Source: Bacilli bacterium
Lineage (GTDB): Bacteria; Bacillota_I; Bacilli_A; RF39; UBA660
DNA: 64,000 nt
Assembly (NCBI GenBank): GCA_017433415.1
Contig: JAFRHI010000023.1
Span: 16,520 to 80,519, forward strand
Direction: 5' to 3'
Positions 26,777 to 35,307 of the stretch are shown here, one piece after another. Under the pieces are notes generated by a model. It was not told where the DNA came from. It saw nothing but the letters and a program-made list of their open reading frames with translations, and made no database searches. Made by a program: the position numbers and the translations under genes. The number at the start of each line of letters is the position of its first letter. The first letter of the stretch is position 1.

Positions 26777-27355
26777 TTGGATTTAGTTACATATTTGATT
26801 GAATATAGTACTGATCTAATTGCTAGTGGGGGAATTATAATTGGATTTTTGTTAGTCTTTTTAGAGTGCTTTATTCCTGCTTTGCCACTTAGTGCTTTTG
26901 TTGTATTAAATGTTAATGCTTTTGGATTTTTTTTTGGAGTATTAATTTCATGGTTAGCTACTTGTTTTGGTAGTTTTCTGTGTTATTTAATTTTTTCTTA
27001 TGTTGAAGAAAAGTTCATTAGGAAATGGATAAGTAAAAAAACCAACAAAAAGATAGCTTTAGCAATTAATAAATTTAAAAATATTAAATTGACTAAATTG
27101 GTTTTTTTAATTACATTACCTTTTACACCTTCTTTTTTAATTAATATTATATGTGGCATTGCAGATGTTTCAAAAGAAAAATTTTTAATATCTTTATTAA
27201 TAGGTAAAGTGTTTACTATTATATTTTGGGGATATATAGGTAAAAGTATTTTAGATAGCTTAACTAATATTTATTCTTTAATTTATATTATTATAGCTTT
27301 AATAGTTTCATATATTATTTCTAAAATTATTAGTAGAAAAATGAATATTGAGTAG
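26777..27355 (+). CDS. DedA/TVP38-family (SNARE-associated) membrane protein
   Basis: 192 residues with about five hydrophobic segments. The family pattern is present: FLECFIPALPLSAFVVLNVNAFGFFFG, a Gly-rich helix, and LPFTPSFLINIICGIADVSKEKFL. Members of this superfamily are thought to move phospholipids or undecaprenyl phosphate across the membrane. The start is TTG 26777 after AAGGTGATAAG; no ATG is available nearby. Likely co-transcribed with rmuC, which begins 9 bp downstream. The exact substrate cannot be told from sequence. Confidence 0.8.
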   Translation: MDLVTYLIEYSTDLIASGGIIIGFLLVFLECFIPALPLSAFVVLNVNAFGFFFGVLISWLATCFGSFLCYLIFSYVEEKFIRKWISKKTNKKIALAINKFKNIKLTKLVFLITLPFTPSFLINIICGIADVSKEKFLISLLIGKVFTIIFWGYIGKSILDSLTNIYSLIYIIIALIVSYIISKIISRKMNIE

Positions 27356-27364
27356 AGGTGAATT

Positions 27365-28459
27365 ATGGAAATTGTAGATATTGTTATTATTGCTTTGTTG
27401 GTTGTTTTAATTGTTTTAGTAATTATTTCATTGATAAAACGTGTTAATGAAGTTCATATTACAGAGCGATTAGGGAAATTGGAACTTAGTTTGATGAAGG
27501 AAATGGGTGATTTTAAAAATGATTTAAATAGAAATTTAAATTCTGATTTTAATAAACTCAATGAACAAGTAGAGAAAAGATTACTCGCAATTAATGAGAA
27601 AGTTAATGAAAGACTTGATCAAAACTTTGAAAAGACTAATAAGACATTTATGAATGTAATTGAAAGATTGTCTAAAATAGATGAGGCCCAGAAAAAAATA
27701 GAGAACTTGTCTACTGATATTGTTAGTTTGCAGAGTATTTTGACAGATAAAAAGACTAGAGGTATATTTGGAGAAGTTAGTTTATATCATATTCTTTCAA
27801 GTGTTTTTGGAGATAAAAATGATGATATTTATCGATTGCAATATACTTTATCGACAGGTGTAATTGCTGATTCAGTTTTATTTGCACCGGAACCATTAGG
27901 TACGATATGTATTGATTCTAAATTTCCTTTGGAACATTATCAAATGATGGTTGATAAAAAACTTTCTAAGGAAGTTAGGATTAGTCAAGAGAAGTTATTT
28001 AAGCAGGATATGAAGAAGCATATAGATGCAATTAGTAGTAAATATATTATTCAAGGTGAGACAACAGATCAGGCAATTTTGTTTTTACCAGCTGAAGCAA
28101 TTTTTGCGGAAGTAAATGCTTATTTCCCTGATTTGATTGATTATGCTTATAAAAAAAGAGTTTGGATTACTAGTCCAACTACTTTAATTTCAACTCTTAC
28201 AGTGATTGAGATGATTATTAAAAATATTGAAAGGGATAAATATACATCTATTATTCACGAGGAGCTTAATAAATTAGGTCTTGAATTTGCTAGATATAAA
28301 GAGCGCTGGGATAAATTGTCACGTAGTATTCAAAGTGTTAATAAAGATGTTGAAAATGTATCTATAACTACAGAAAAAATTAGTAAGAAGTTTGAAAGTA
28401 TTAACAGAGTTGATGTTAATAAATTAGTTTCTGATGCTTCAATAAAAGAACTTGAATAG
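27365..28459 (+). CDS. rmuC: RmuC family DNA recombination protein
   Basis: 364 residues. An N-terminal membrane helix (about 4-24) is followed by a long coiled coil (about 25-130) and then the RmuC nuclease-like domain with the typical KKTRGIFGEVSLYHIL, CIDSKFPLEHYQMM, and AEAIFAEVNAYFPDLIDYAY motifs. RmuC is linked to limiting recombination at short inverted repeats; its biochemical activity is still poorly defined. Start ATG 27365 after GAGGTGA. A terminator overlaps the end of the gene. Confidence 0.92.
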   Translation: MEIVDIVIIALLVVLIVLVIISLIKRVNEVHITERLGKLELSLMKEMGDFKNDLNRNLNSDFNKLNEQVEKRLLAINEKVNERLDQNFEKTNKTFMNVIERLSKIDEAQKKIENLSTDIVSLQSILTDKKTRGIFGEVSLYHILSSVFGDKNDDIYRLQYTLSTGVIADSVLFAPEPLGTICIDSKFPLEHYQMMVDKKLSKEVRISQEKLFKQDMKKHIDAISSKYIIQGETTDQAILFLPAEAIFAEVNAYFPDLIDYAYKKRVWITSPTTLISTLTVIEMIIKNIERDKYTSIIHEELNKLGLEFARYKERWDKLSRSIQSVNKDVENVSITTEKISKKFESINRVDVNKLVSDASIKELE

Positions 28460-28471
28460 TTCTTTTTTTTT
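28446..28471 (+). terminator. Intrinsic terminator after rmuC
   Basis: Stem AAGAACT with AGTTCTT, loop TGAAT, followed by a T run. The left arm lies inside the last codons of rmuC and the loop/right arm cover its stop. Confidence 0.7.
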
Positions 28472-28493
28472 GCGTTTCGTAGTATTAATTAAT

Positions 28494-28694
28494 ATGATAA
28501 AAAAAATACTTTTATATGTTGTTAGTTATATACTTACAGTTAGTGGATTAGTATTTATAATTATTTACATAAATTTGTTTTCTTTTGGGTATAATATTTT
28601 TGAATATTTGAAATTTATTTTTACTAATTTTGAATCATTAATGTTTTTTGTTGGCTTAATATTATTTATATATTTATTGAAAAGGGGGTATTAA
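28494..28694 (+). CDS. Small two-helix membrane protein, unknown
   Basis: 66 residues from ATG 28494 (MIKKILLYVV...). Two hydrophobic helices (about 3-26 and 43-62) are joined by an aromatic loop (FSFGYNIFEYLKFIF). There is no convincing ribosome binding site before the ATG, so it may be translated weakly; the frame is open further upstream to 28452. It ends directly before the ATG of the DUF3603 gene (stop TAA, then ATG), which suggests an operon. I recognise no family. Confidence 0.55.
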   Translation: MIKKILLYVVSYILTVSGLVFIIIYINLFSFGYNIFEYLKFIFTNFESLMFFVGLILFIYLLKRGY

Positions 28695-29312
28695 ATGTAT
28701 ATATATGATTTGGTTCTTAACTTTTCTGATATAGATAGTTGTTTTGATTTTTTTGAATGGGATAAAGAAGATAAGTTGGTTTATGTTGATAAAATATTAG
28801 CTTTTAAGGTTAATAGTAAAATGATAGATGATATTATTAATTATAGAATTATAGTAAGTAATAGTTTTTTAGATACTATATTAAATACTACGACTACTAA
28901 TTTGGGAAAGATTAAATATAGTTGTTTATTAGGTGATAATAATAAGGTGTTTGCTTTGGAGTTTTCTTCTTCTGGGGAAGTTGTTAAAAGAAGTAGTTTA
29001 CTATTGGATGAGGAGGAAATTGTTATAGATGAAATAACTAGTTTGGATATTTATGATATTAGTTATTCTTTGTTAGATAAAAATGCTTTGGAGTTTTTAA
29101 CTCGTAGTGAGAAAGTAGTTAGGAATTATTTATTAGCTGAGATTAATAATTTGTATGAAAGTAAAAGTTATGATGAAATTAGTTATTTATATTTTGAAAT
29201 ATTTAATAGTAAAACTAATATTCAAGTTATGTATAATACTTTAATTGATGGGATAACTAATCATTTTAATGATGATTATTTAAGGATATATGAAATTGTT
29301 ATGATGGTATAA
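28695..29312 (+). CDS. DUF3603 / UPF0736 family protein, YjbA-like
   Basis: 205 residues. It resembles Bacillus YjbA: an opening M-x-YIYD-(V/L)-x-(L/V)-N segment, FFEWDKEDKLVYVDKILAFKV, then LTRSEKVVRNYLLAEINNLYESKSYDEISYLYFE near the C-terminus. The function of the family is unknown. In Bacillus subtilis yjbA is adjacent to trpS; here it is also adjacent to trpS, although convergent, which supports the assignment. AAGGGGG lies seven bases before the ATG. Confidence 0.75.
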   Translation: MYIYDLVLNFSDIDSCFDFFEWDKEDKLVYVDKILAFKVNSKMIDDIINYRIIVSNSFLDTILNTTTTNLGKIKYSCLLGDNNKVFALEFSSSGEVVKRSSLLLDEEEIVIDEITSLDIYDISYSLLDKNALEFLTRSEKVVRNYLLAEINNLYESKSYDEISYLYFEIFNSKTNIQVMYNTLIDGITNHFNDDYLRIYEIVMMV

Positions 29313-29355
29313 AAAAGAGAGTTAATAGTCTATTTTCATAGCTTTTTTAACTCTC
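29311..29355 (-). terminator. Possible trpS terminator overlapping the trpS 3' end
   Basis: A 9 bp inverted repeat (29317-29325 with 29347-29355, TTAACTCTC) is followed on the minus strand by six T. The loop is about 21 bases and the trpS stop codon lies in the stem. It sits at the convergent junction with the DUF3603 gene. Confidence 0.45.
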
Positions 29356-30326
29356 TTCATTGTTTCTTCAGCTTTTTCTTTGGCTTTCTTAGTTCCTTCA
29401 GTTAGGATTTGTTCTACTAATTCGGGATTATCTTCATATGTTTTTCTTCGCTCTTGAATTGGTTTTAAGAAATTGTTCATGGCTTCAATTAATTCTTTTT
29501 TACAATTAACACAACCGCGTTCGCCTTTTTTACATTCACTACAAATTGTTTTTATTTTGTTTTCTTCATTAACTAATTTATGGTAGTAAAAAACCATACA
29601 AATATCAGGATTAGCAGGATCATCTTTTCTTATTTTGTTTGGATCTGTTAAAGCATTCATAATTTTTTGTTTAATAGTTTCTTCATCATCTACTAAATAA
29701 ATAGCATTACCTAAGCTTTTACCCATTTTTTCATTACCATCTAAACCTTTTATACGTGGAGTAGTACTTAATAATTGCTCTGGTTCTGTTAGCGTTTCTC
29801 CATAAATACTATTAAATTTTCTGACTATTTCACGACATTGTTCAAGTAATGGTAGTTGATCATCTCCAACTGGGACAACTTCACCATCAAAACAAGTTAT
29901 ATCAGCGGCTTGAGATACAGGGTATCCTAAAAAACCATAAGTTATTGATTCACCATTATTACCAAACAATTCTTTCTTTTGCATTATTTCTGATTTAACG
30001 GTAGGATTTCTTTGTAATCTTGATACTGTTACTAGATTAGAAAGAAAGACGGTTAGTTCAGCTATTTCTGGTATTTTTGATTGAATAAAGAAATGAACTT
30101 TATTTGGATCAATTCCAATTGCGATTAAGTCTTTAGTAATTTCATAGACATTAGTTCTTACTTTTTCTGGGTTGTTAAAATTATCTGTTAGGGCTTGAAC
30201 ATCAGCTATTTCTAAATAAAAGTCGTAATCATTTTGAATGTTGCACCAAGTCTTACCAGCACCAAAATAATGGCCTAAGTGTAAGTTGCCTGTTGGTCTA
30301 AGACCAGTAAGAATAGTTTTTTTCAT
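29322..30326 (-). CDS. trpS: Tryptophan--tRNA ligase with probable [4Fe-4S] cluster motif
   Basis: 334 residues, class I aminoacyl-tRNA synthetase charging tRNA-Trp. The HIGH-type motif is PTGNLHLGH (11-19) and the KMSKS-type motif is KMGKS (200-204). A cysteine cluster is present near the anticodon-binding side: Cys243, Cys262, Cys265, Cys272 and Cys275. The C-x6-C-x2-C spacing of the last three matches the iron-sulfur subtype known from Thermotoga maritima TrpRS, where a fourth Cys lies about 22 residues before. The start has AAGGAGTGATT upstream. No T-box leader fits in the short space to the upstream gene, so regulation by tRNA is unlikely. Confidence 0.95.
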   Translation of the reverse strand: MKKTILTGLRPTGNLHLGHYFGAGKTWCNIQNDYDFYLEIADVQALTDNFNNPEKVRTNVYEITKDLIAIGIDPNKVHFFIQSKIPEIAELTVFLSNLVTVSRLQRNPTVKSEIMQKKELFGNNGESITYGFLGYPVSQAADITCFDGEVVPVGDDQLPLLEQCREIVRKFNSIYGETLTEPEQLLSTTPRIKGLDGNEKMGKSLGNAIYLVDDEETIKQKIMNALTDPNKIRKDDPANPDICMVFYYHKLVNEENKIKTICSECKKGERGCVNCKKELIEAMNNFLKPIQERRKTYEDNPELVEQILTEGTKKAKEKAEETMKRVKKAMKIDY

Positions 30327-30364
30327 TAATAATCACTCCTTCTATATTTATTTTATCATAATAT

Positions 30365-30392
30365 AAAATAAAAAGGAAACGAATGTTTCCTT
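30365..30392 (-). terminator. Terminator of the Cys-domain membrane protein gene
   Basis: On the minus strand an 8 bp stem (AAGGAAAC with GTTTCCTT), loop ATTC, is followed by a T-rich tail. It separates this gene from trpS. Confidence 0.8.
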
Positions 30393-31020
30393 ATTTGCAT
30401 GATACAGCCATTTTTAGTTGGCTTCTAGTAATTGTTCCTGAGCTCTTATTACCATTTATTTTTGTATATTTACATTGTGCATTAGCTGTTTCTCTAGTTT
30501 GACATACCGTTATGTAATATAGATCTTTTCTATTACCATTTAAATAGCATCTTTCTCCATAAATCTTATCAGGATAGGAATAGTCATTATCCTGAACTGG
30601 ATTATTATAATGATTTCCATTTGGATTATATGGTTCTTCAGATTCAATAATTGATTGATTACTGGTATTTTTTTCAGTTATTGTTACTGGCTCTGGATCA
30701 TTATTAGGAAGTACTATTACATTGTTTTCAACAATTGCTTTTTTAGTTGGTACAGGAACATTTTCTACAACAGGTTCTTCTTTAACTTCTTCCTGGACAG
30801 GTTCTTTTTCTACAACAGGTTCTTCCTTAACTTCTTCTTTTTCTTTGGTACTTTTTTCTTCATCTGTTAATTTTATTTTTTCTTTTGATCTGACATTTAC
30901 TACTTGATTTTTATTTAAAGTATTAGTTTTTGTTTTAGGTCTTCCAAATAATTTTACTAGTCCAATAATACACAATAATACAATTATCGCTATTAAGAGA
31001 AATCTTAAAATTCTTTTCAT
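30391..31020 (-). CDS. Membrane-anchored protein with Glu/Val/Pro repeat spacer and C-terminal Cys domain
   Basis: 209 residues. Basic start, one membrane helix (about 4-25), a charged spacer with a duplicated EVKEEPVVE unit (about 64-90), then an Asn/Tyr-rich linker and a C-terminal 55-residue domain with four cysteines (ERCYLNG, ITVCQTRE, NAQCKYTKING, MAVSCK). The same domain occurs inside the 931-residue prepilin (residues about 728-780: FLCDSST, HISECPSD, CYYTKLNG, LTMAIGESC). GGGGTGATTAG lies before the ATG on the minus strand. Likely a surface protein whose spacer crosses the peptidoglycan; no enzyme function can be seen. Confidence 0.75.
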   Translation of the reverse strand: MKRILRFLLIAIIVLLCIIGLVKLFGRPKTKTNTLNKNQVVNVRSKEKIKLTDEEKSTKEKEEVKEEPVVEKEPVQEEVKEEPVVENVPVPTKKAIVENNVIVLPNNDPEPVTITEKNTSNQSIIESEEPYNPNGNHYNNPVQDNDYSYPDKIYGERCYLNGNRKDLYYITVCQTRETANAQCKYTKINGNKSSGTITRSQLKMAVSCK

Positions 31021-31083
31021 CTAATCACCCCTTGATTTGTTAGGCTATATTATACCATTTTTTTGGAATTTGTAAAGAAAAAC

Positions 31084-31701
31084 TTATAATTTTAGCATTC
31101 CTTTTAATAAAGAAAATATACCATCGGGATATTTGAGAAATAAAAAGCCAAAGGCTAAACCACAGATAGCACCTATTAAATGACCATCATGATATATTTT
31201 TTTATTTCCTTCTAAGATCTTCTTTTTTATTTCAGTAATAACGTAAAAAGTACAAATTAGTAGTACAGTAATGGGAATTTTTCCTTCACTAATATTTGAA
31301 AAAGAACTTAGAACAATTAACATATAGACATTACCGCTAGCACCAGTTATTATGTAATCATCAAAAATTATATTGTATAAGGCAATTATAAATGAAGTAA
31401 TTAGTAGCATTACTAGTAAATTAATACTACCATATTTTTCTTCTATCATAGGTCCGATTAGTAGGATATATAAAAAGTTACTTATTAGGTGATCTAAATC
31501 TTTATGACCAATACTGTGAGTAAACATTCTAATGTAAGTTAGTGGATTAAAAGGAGAAGATCGATAACTCGTAAAAAGTAGTTTGTTTGATAATCCTCTA
31601 GTGATAATGTTTAAAAACCATGCACCTAGTGAAATAAGTAAATAACTTATAATTACTGTTGAATTATAATCAAATTGAATATTATTAAAACTTAAACTCA
31701 T
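31084..31701 (-). CDS. Rhomboid family intramembrane serine protease
   Basis: 205 residues with about six membrane segments. The catalytic elements are all visible: HLISN (His71 and Asn75) in the second helix, GASG with Ser122, and HLIGAICG with His174. The rhomboid fold cleaves membrane-spanning segments of substrate proteins; targets are unknown. AAGAAGG precedes the ATG on the minus strand. It shares a divergent region of about 70 bp with the next gene. Confidence 0.9.
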   Translation of the reverse strand: MSLSFNNIQFDYNSTVIISYLLISLGAWFLNIITRGLSNKLLFTSYRSSPFNPLTYIRMFTHSIGHKDLDHLISNFLYILLIGPMIEEKYGSINLLVMLLITSFIIALYNIIFDDYIITGASGNVYMLIVLSSFSNISEGKIPITVLLICTFYVITEIKKKILEGNKKIYHDGHLIGAICGLAFGFLFLKYPDGIFSLLKGMLKL

Positions 31702-31771
31702 ATTTATACCTTCTTATGATAATTATACTATATATTTTTAATTATGCATATTATTAATAGGAGGAGATAAT

Positions 31772-32173
31772 ATGGAATTTACAAGTTTTGAAGAATTTAA
31801 AAATAATGATATTTATGAAGATTTTATGAATAGTAATCCTGCTTTAGGGTATTTAAAGATTCAAATAGTAGGTGCAAGTGGAGCAATTCCTATTAAGGAT
31901 GCTTTAGTAACTATTTATAAAGATATTGGAGAAGAGAATGTTGTTTTCTTTGAGGGTAGAACTAATGATAGTGGAATAATTGAAAATATAGTTTTACCGG
32001 CACCTAGAAGAGATATTAATATGGATACTCCTACTGTTTCTTTATATGGTTTAAATATTACTCATCCTAATTATTTGCCGATAGAAAGATATTCTTTTGG
32101 TATTATTTCAGGAATAAAAGATATTGAATATATTGAAATGAGTCCCATGGTTGATATTGAAACTAATAAATAA
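31772..32173 (+). CDS. Small beta-sandwich (carboxypeptidase-regulatory-like) protein
   Basis: 133 residues, no signal peptide or membrane helix. An N-terminal helical segment (about 1-25) is followed by a transthyretin-like pattern: GYLKIQIVGASGAIPIKDALVTIYKD, then TNDSGIIENIVLPAP and YGLNITHPNYLPIE. Such folds are common in surface and phage-like proteins, and similar small proteins occur in sporulating Firmicutes, but I cannot name a function. GGAGGAG precedes ATG 31772. It is the first gene to the right of the divergent junction with the rhomboid gene. Confidence 0.65.
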   Translation: MEFTSFEEFKNNDIYEDFMNSNPALGYLKIQIVGASGAIPIKDALVTIYKDIGEENVVFFEGRTNDSGIIENIVLPAPRRDINMDTPTVSLYGLNITHPNYLPIERYSFGIISGIKDIEYIEMSPMVDIETNK

Positions 32174-32226
32174 TACTGGTATTTATTTTACTTTATTGTT
32201 AAAATTAAAATATAAGGAAGGTAGTC

Positions 32227-33237
32227 ATGGATATAGTTTCTAAAATAAAAATAGCTATAAAAAAGAATAGAGAAAATGTACTTTTAGATTTATACTTAAA
32301 GAATTATGATGCTAGTAATTTTTACTTTGCTTTAGTGTTTAATAAAAAAATAAATAAGTTTAAAGTATTATATGTTCCTATAGATGCTATTTCAAGTGGA
32401 GAGAATGTATCAGGATATTTTTGTTATCAGTTTATTTTTATGGATGAGGTTAACTATTTAGTTAATAGATTATTAAAGAGTGAAACTAATATTAGTGAAG
32501 TTGTTGATAATAGGAGTAAACTTTTAGATAGTTATTATGTAGAAATAAATACTTTTGTATCAGATAAAAAACATAAATATATGTTTAGTCAGTATATTGA
32601 TAAAGAATACATATTCTTGTTTGATATAATATCTATTTTATTTGGCTATTTACCAAATATAGTTAGTGAACTTTGTGGAAAACTATTAGTGGATTTTAAT
32701 GAGAAGAATGATAATTATAAATACACATATTCTTTGAATTTAAATTTATATGATAGTGATTTAAGCTTGTTATTTAATAAAATTGAATATAAATATGATT
32801 ATGATGATATTTTGTTTTTAGAAGAATTTGATAATAAGTATTATGGTTATATTAATAATAATATTATTATTGTGGAATATATTAGGGGTAGATCAATACT
32901 TAATATTTGTTGTGATGATTTAGAATTTTATAGTGATGAGATATATATAATATTAATGGCAATTAAAAATAAAAAGTGGAAAAACTTTTATCATTTAGAA
33001 ATAATTAAGGGTAATGATTATTTAAATATTGGTGAATATCTTTGTTACGGGGTAAGTAATAATAGTTTTAAAATTATTAGTAGGAAAACTAATAAAATTA
33101 GTTTTAGTTTAATAGATGATGAAGTTATTAGAATTAATTATGATAATGAACTAAAGATTAAAATTAAGAAATATTTAGAAAAAAGATATGATAAAGATAG
33201 GGTTATAGAATTACTTAGATTTTTAAAAAAAGAGTAA
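32227..33237 (+). CDS. Hypothetical protein (336 aa), no recognised family
   Basis: 336 residues, predicted cytosolic, with no membrane helix or signal peptide. It is rich in Asn, Tyr, Ile and Asp and contains repeated beta-strand-like segments. The C-terminus is a basic helix (KKYLEKRYDKDRVIELLRFLKKE). AAGGAAGG lies before ATG 32227. It lies between a beta-sandwich gene and htpG, but htpG has its own operator and promoter, so co-function is not implied. Weak terminator-like A/T stem at its end (33225-33249). Confidence 0.65.
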   Translation: MDIVSKIKIAIKKNRENVLLDLYLKNYDASNFYFALVFNKKINKFKVLYVPIDAISSGENVSGYFCYQFIFMDEVNYLVNRLLKSETNISEVVDNRSKLLDSYYVEINTFVSDKKHKYMFSQYIDKEYIFLFDIISILFGYLPNIVSELCGKLLVDFNEKNDNYKYTYSLNLNLYDSDLSLLFNKIEYKYDYDDILFLEEFDNKYYGYINNNIIIVEYIRGRSILNICCDDLEFYSDEIYIILMAIKNKKWKNFYHLEIIKGNDYLNIGEYLCYGVSNNSFKIISRKTNKISFSLIDDEVIRINYDNELKIKIKKYLEKRYDKDRVIELLRFLKKE

Positions 33238-33247
33238 TTCTTTTTTT

Positions 33248-33274
33248 TTGGCACTCGATATTGACAACTGCTAA
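33248..33274 (+). promoter_or_regulatory. CIRCE operator (HrcA site) before htpG
   Basis: Left arm TTGGCACTC (33248-33256) matches the CIRCE half TTAGCACTC at 8 of 9 positions. The spacer is exactly 9 bp. The right arm AACTGCTAA (33266-33274) matches GAGTGCTAA at 7 of 9. It overlaps the -35 box of the htpG promoter, so HrcA binding would block RNA polymerase. Confidence 0.8.
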
Positions 33275-33289
33275 AAAAGATGCTATAAG
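33261..33289 (+). promoter_or_regulatory. htpG promoter
   Basis: Perfect TTGACA (33261-33266) and TATAAG (33284-33289) at 17 bp spacing, embedded in the CIRCE operator, 22 bp before the htpG ATG. Confidence 0.75.
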
Positions 33290-33311
33290 ATAAGTGTTAG
33301 GAGATGAATTT

Positions 33312-35192
33312 ATGGCAAAGAAAGAATTTAAATCTGAATCAAAAAGATTACTTGATTTAATGATTAATTCAATTTATACAAATAAAGATATATTTTTAAG
33401 GGAGTTAATTAGTAATGCTAGTGATGCATTAGATAAACTATATTATCGTAGTCTTACTGATAAAAAAATTAAAGTTAAGAAAGATAAGTTAGAGATTAAT
33501 ATTAGTTTTGATAAAGAAAGTCGAATTTTAACTATTAGTGATAATGGTTGTGGTATGACTAAGGAAGAATTAGAAACTAATTTAGGAACAATAGCGAAGA
33601 GTGGAACTCTTGCTTTTAAAGAGAATATGACTAAGGATGAAAAAGCTTCAATTATAGGACAATTTGGAGTTGGTTTTTATTCTTCATTTATGGTAAGTGA
33701 TAAAATAAGTGTTTTATCTCGTAGTGTTGACTCTGATGAAGCTTATCTTTGGGAGAGTAAGGGAGTAGATGGTTATACTGTAAAAAAGGCAGAAAAAGAT
33801 TCTATTGGTACAGAAATTACTCTAAGTATTAAAGATGATGATGAAGAGTTTAACTATTCAAAATATTTAGATGAATATGAATTAAAGCAATTAGTTAAGA
33901 AATATTCTGATTATATTAGTTTCCCTATTAAGATGGAATGTATGCATCATCATTTAGTTGATGAAAAAGAAAAAAAATATGAAGATCATAAAGAAGTAGA
34001 GACATTAAATAGCATGGTTCCAATTTGGAAGAAGAGTAAGAATGAAGTTACTGATGAAGATTATGATAATTTCTATATGGATAAGTTTAGTGATTATGAT
34101 AAACCATTAAAAGTAATATCTTCTTCTGTTGAGGGAATGACTTCTTATAAAGCATTACTTTTTATACCTAGTCATGCTCCATATGATTACTATACTCAAG
34201 AATATGAAAAAGGTCTTGCACTATATTCTAATGGGGTAATGATAATGGAAAAATGTAGTGATTTATTACCTGATTATTTTAGTTTTGTAAAAGGAATAGT
34301 TGATACAGAAGATTTATCTTTAAATATTTCACGAGAGTTACTTCAAGAATCTCAAAGTTTAAAGTTGATTGCGAAAAATATTGAAAGTAAAATACGTAAA
34401 GAACTTGAAAAGATGTTAAAGGATGATAGGGATAATTATATTTCTTTCTTTAAAACATTTGGTGTTCAGTTAAAGTATGGGGTTTATAATAACTTTGCTC
34501 AAGATAAAGATAAATTAAAAGACTTAGTAATGTTTTATTCTGCTAAACATGAAAAACTTATTACTTTAAATGAATATGTTAGTGAAATGAGGGATGATCA
34601 AGAAGCAATTTACTATGCATCTGGTTCATCTGTTGAAAAAATAAAAGCTTTACCACAAGTTGAACAAGTAAGAGATAAAGAGTTTGATATTTTATATTTA
34701 ACAGATTATGTAGATGAATTTTGTATTACAGCTCTACAAGAATATGAAAAGAAAAAGTTTGTTAATGTTAGTGATGGCAATTTAGATTTAGAATCTGAAG
34801 AGGAGAAGGAAGCTAATAAGAAAGTAAATGAAGATAACTCAGATTTACTTAAGGCAATGAGTGAAGAAATAAAAGAAGTTAGTGAAGTTAAATTTAGTAA
34901 TAAATTAAAAACTCATCCAGTATGTTTAACAACTAAAGGAGATGTCTCTATTGAGATGCAGAAAGTATTTGATGCTATGCCTAATGATATGGGTATTAAG
35001 GCTGAGACTGTTTTAGAGATTAATGAAAAACATCCTATTGCTGATAAGTTAAAGAAATTATATAAAAAAGATAAAGATGAATTTATTAAGTATACTAAGA
35101 TATTATATAGTGAAGCTAGGATTATTGCTGGTCTTCCTATTGATAATCCAACTGAAATTAGTAAATTAATCTGTGATGTTATTTCTAAATAA
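33312..35192 (+). CDS. htpG: Chaperone HtpG (Hsp90)
   Basis: 626 residues. ATP-dependent Hsp90 chaperone of the cytosol. The N-terminal GHKL ATPase domain shows ELISNASDALDKL with the conserved Glu and Asn, DNGCGMT and GQFGVGFYSSFMV. The middle domain has a catalytic-loop Arg in SLNISRELLQES, and a C-terminal dimerisation domain follows. ATG 33312 is preferred because AGGAGATG lies before it; an in-frame start at 33294 would overlap that site. The length is usual for bacterial HtpG. It is controlled by a CIRCE operator, unlike in B. subtilis where htpG is not an HrcA target. Confidence 0.97.
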   Translation: MAKKEFKSESKRLLDLMINSIYTNKDIFLRELISNASDALDKLYYRSLTDKKIKVKKDKLEINISFDKESRILTISDNGCGMTKEELETNLGTIAKSGTLAFKENMTKDEKASIIGQFGVGFYSSFMVSDKISVLSRSVDSDEAYLWESKGVDGYTVKKAEKDSIGTEITLSIKDDDEEFNYSKYLDEYELKQLVKKYSDYISFPIKMECMHHHLVDEKEKKYEDHKEVETLNSMVPIWKKSKNEVTDEDYDNFYMDKFSDYDKPLKVISSSVEGMTSYKALLFIPSHAPYDYYTQEYEKGLALYSNGVMIMEKCSDLLPDYFSFVKGIVDTEDLSLNISRELLQESQSLKLIAKNIESKIRKELEKMLKDDRDNYISFFKTFGVQLKYGVYNNFAQDKDKLKDLVMFYSAKHEKLITLNEYVSEMRDDQEAIYYASGSSVEKIKALPQVEQVRDKEFDILYLTDYVDEFCITALQEYEKKKFVNVSDGNLDLESEEEKEANKKVNEDNSDLLKAMSEEIKEVSEVKFSNKLKTHPVCLTTKGDVSIEMQKVFDAMPNDMGIKAETVLEINEKHPIADKLKKLYKKDKDEFIKYTKILYSEARIIAGLPIDNPTEISKLICDVISK

Positions 35193-35219
35193 AAAATAGA
35201 CTTTACAGTCTATTTTTTT
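35191..35219 (+). terminator. htpG terminator
   Basis: Perfect stem AAAAAATAGACT with AGTCTATTTTTT, loop TTAC, ending in a run of seven T. Confidence 0.9.
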
Positions 35220-35307
35220 ATTGTAAAGCAAAATATTATATTTTAGTGGATTTTCTTTATTGTAATTAATATATTTTTATGCTATTTTATATATAGTAGG
35301 TGATGAT

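Noticed and set aside
30327..30364. T-box leader for trpS
   Set aside because: Only about 40-60 bp separate trpS from the upstream terminator, too little for specifier and antiterminator stems.
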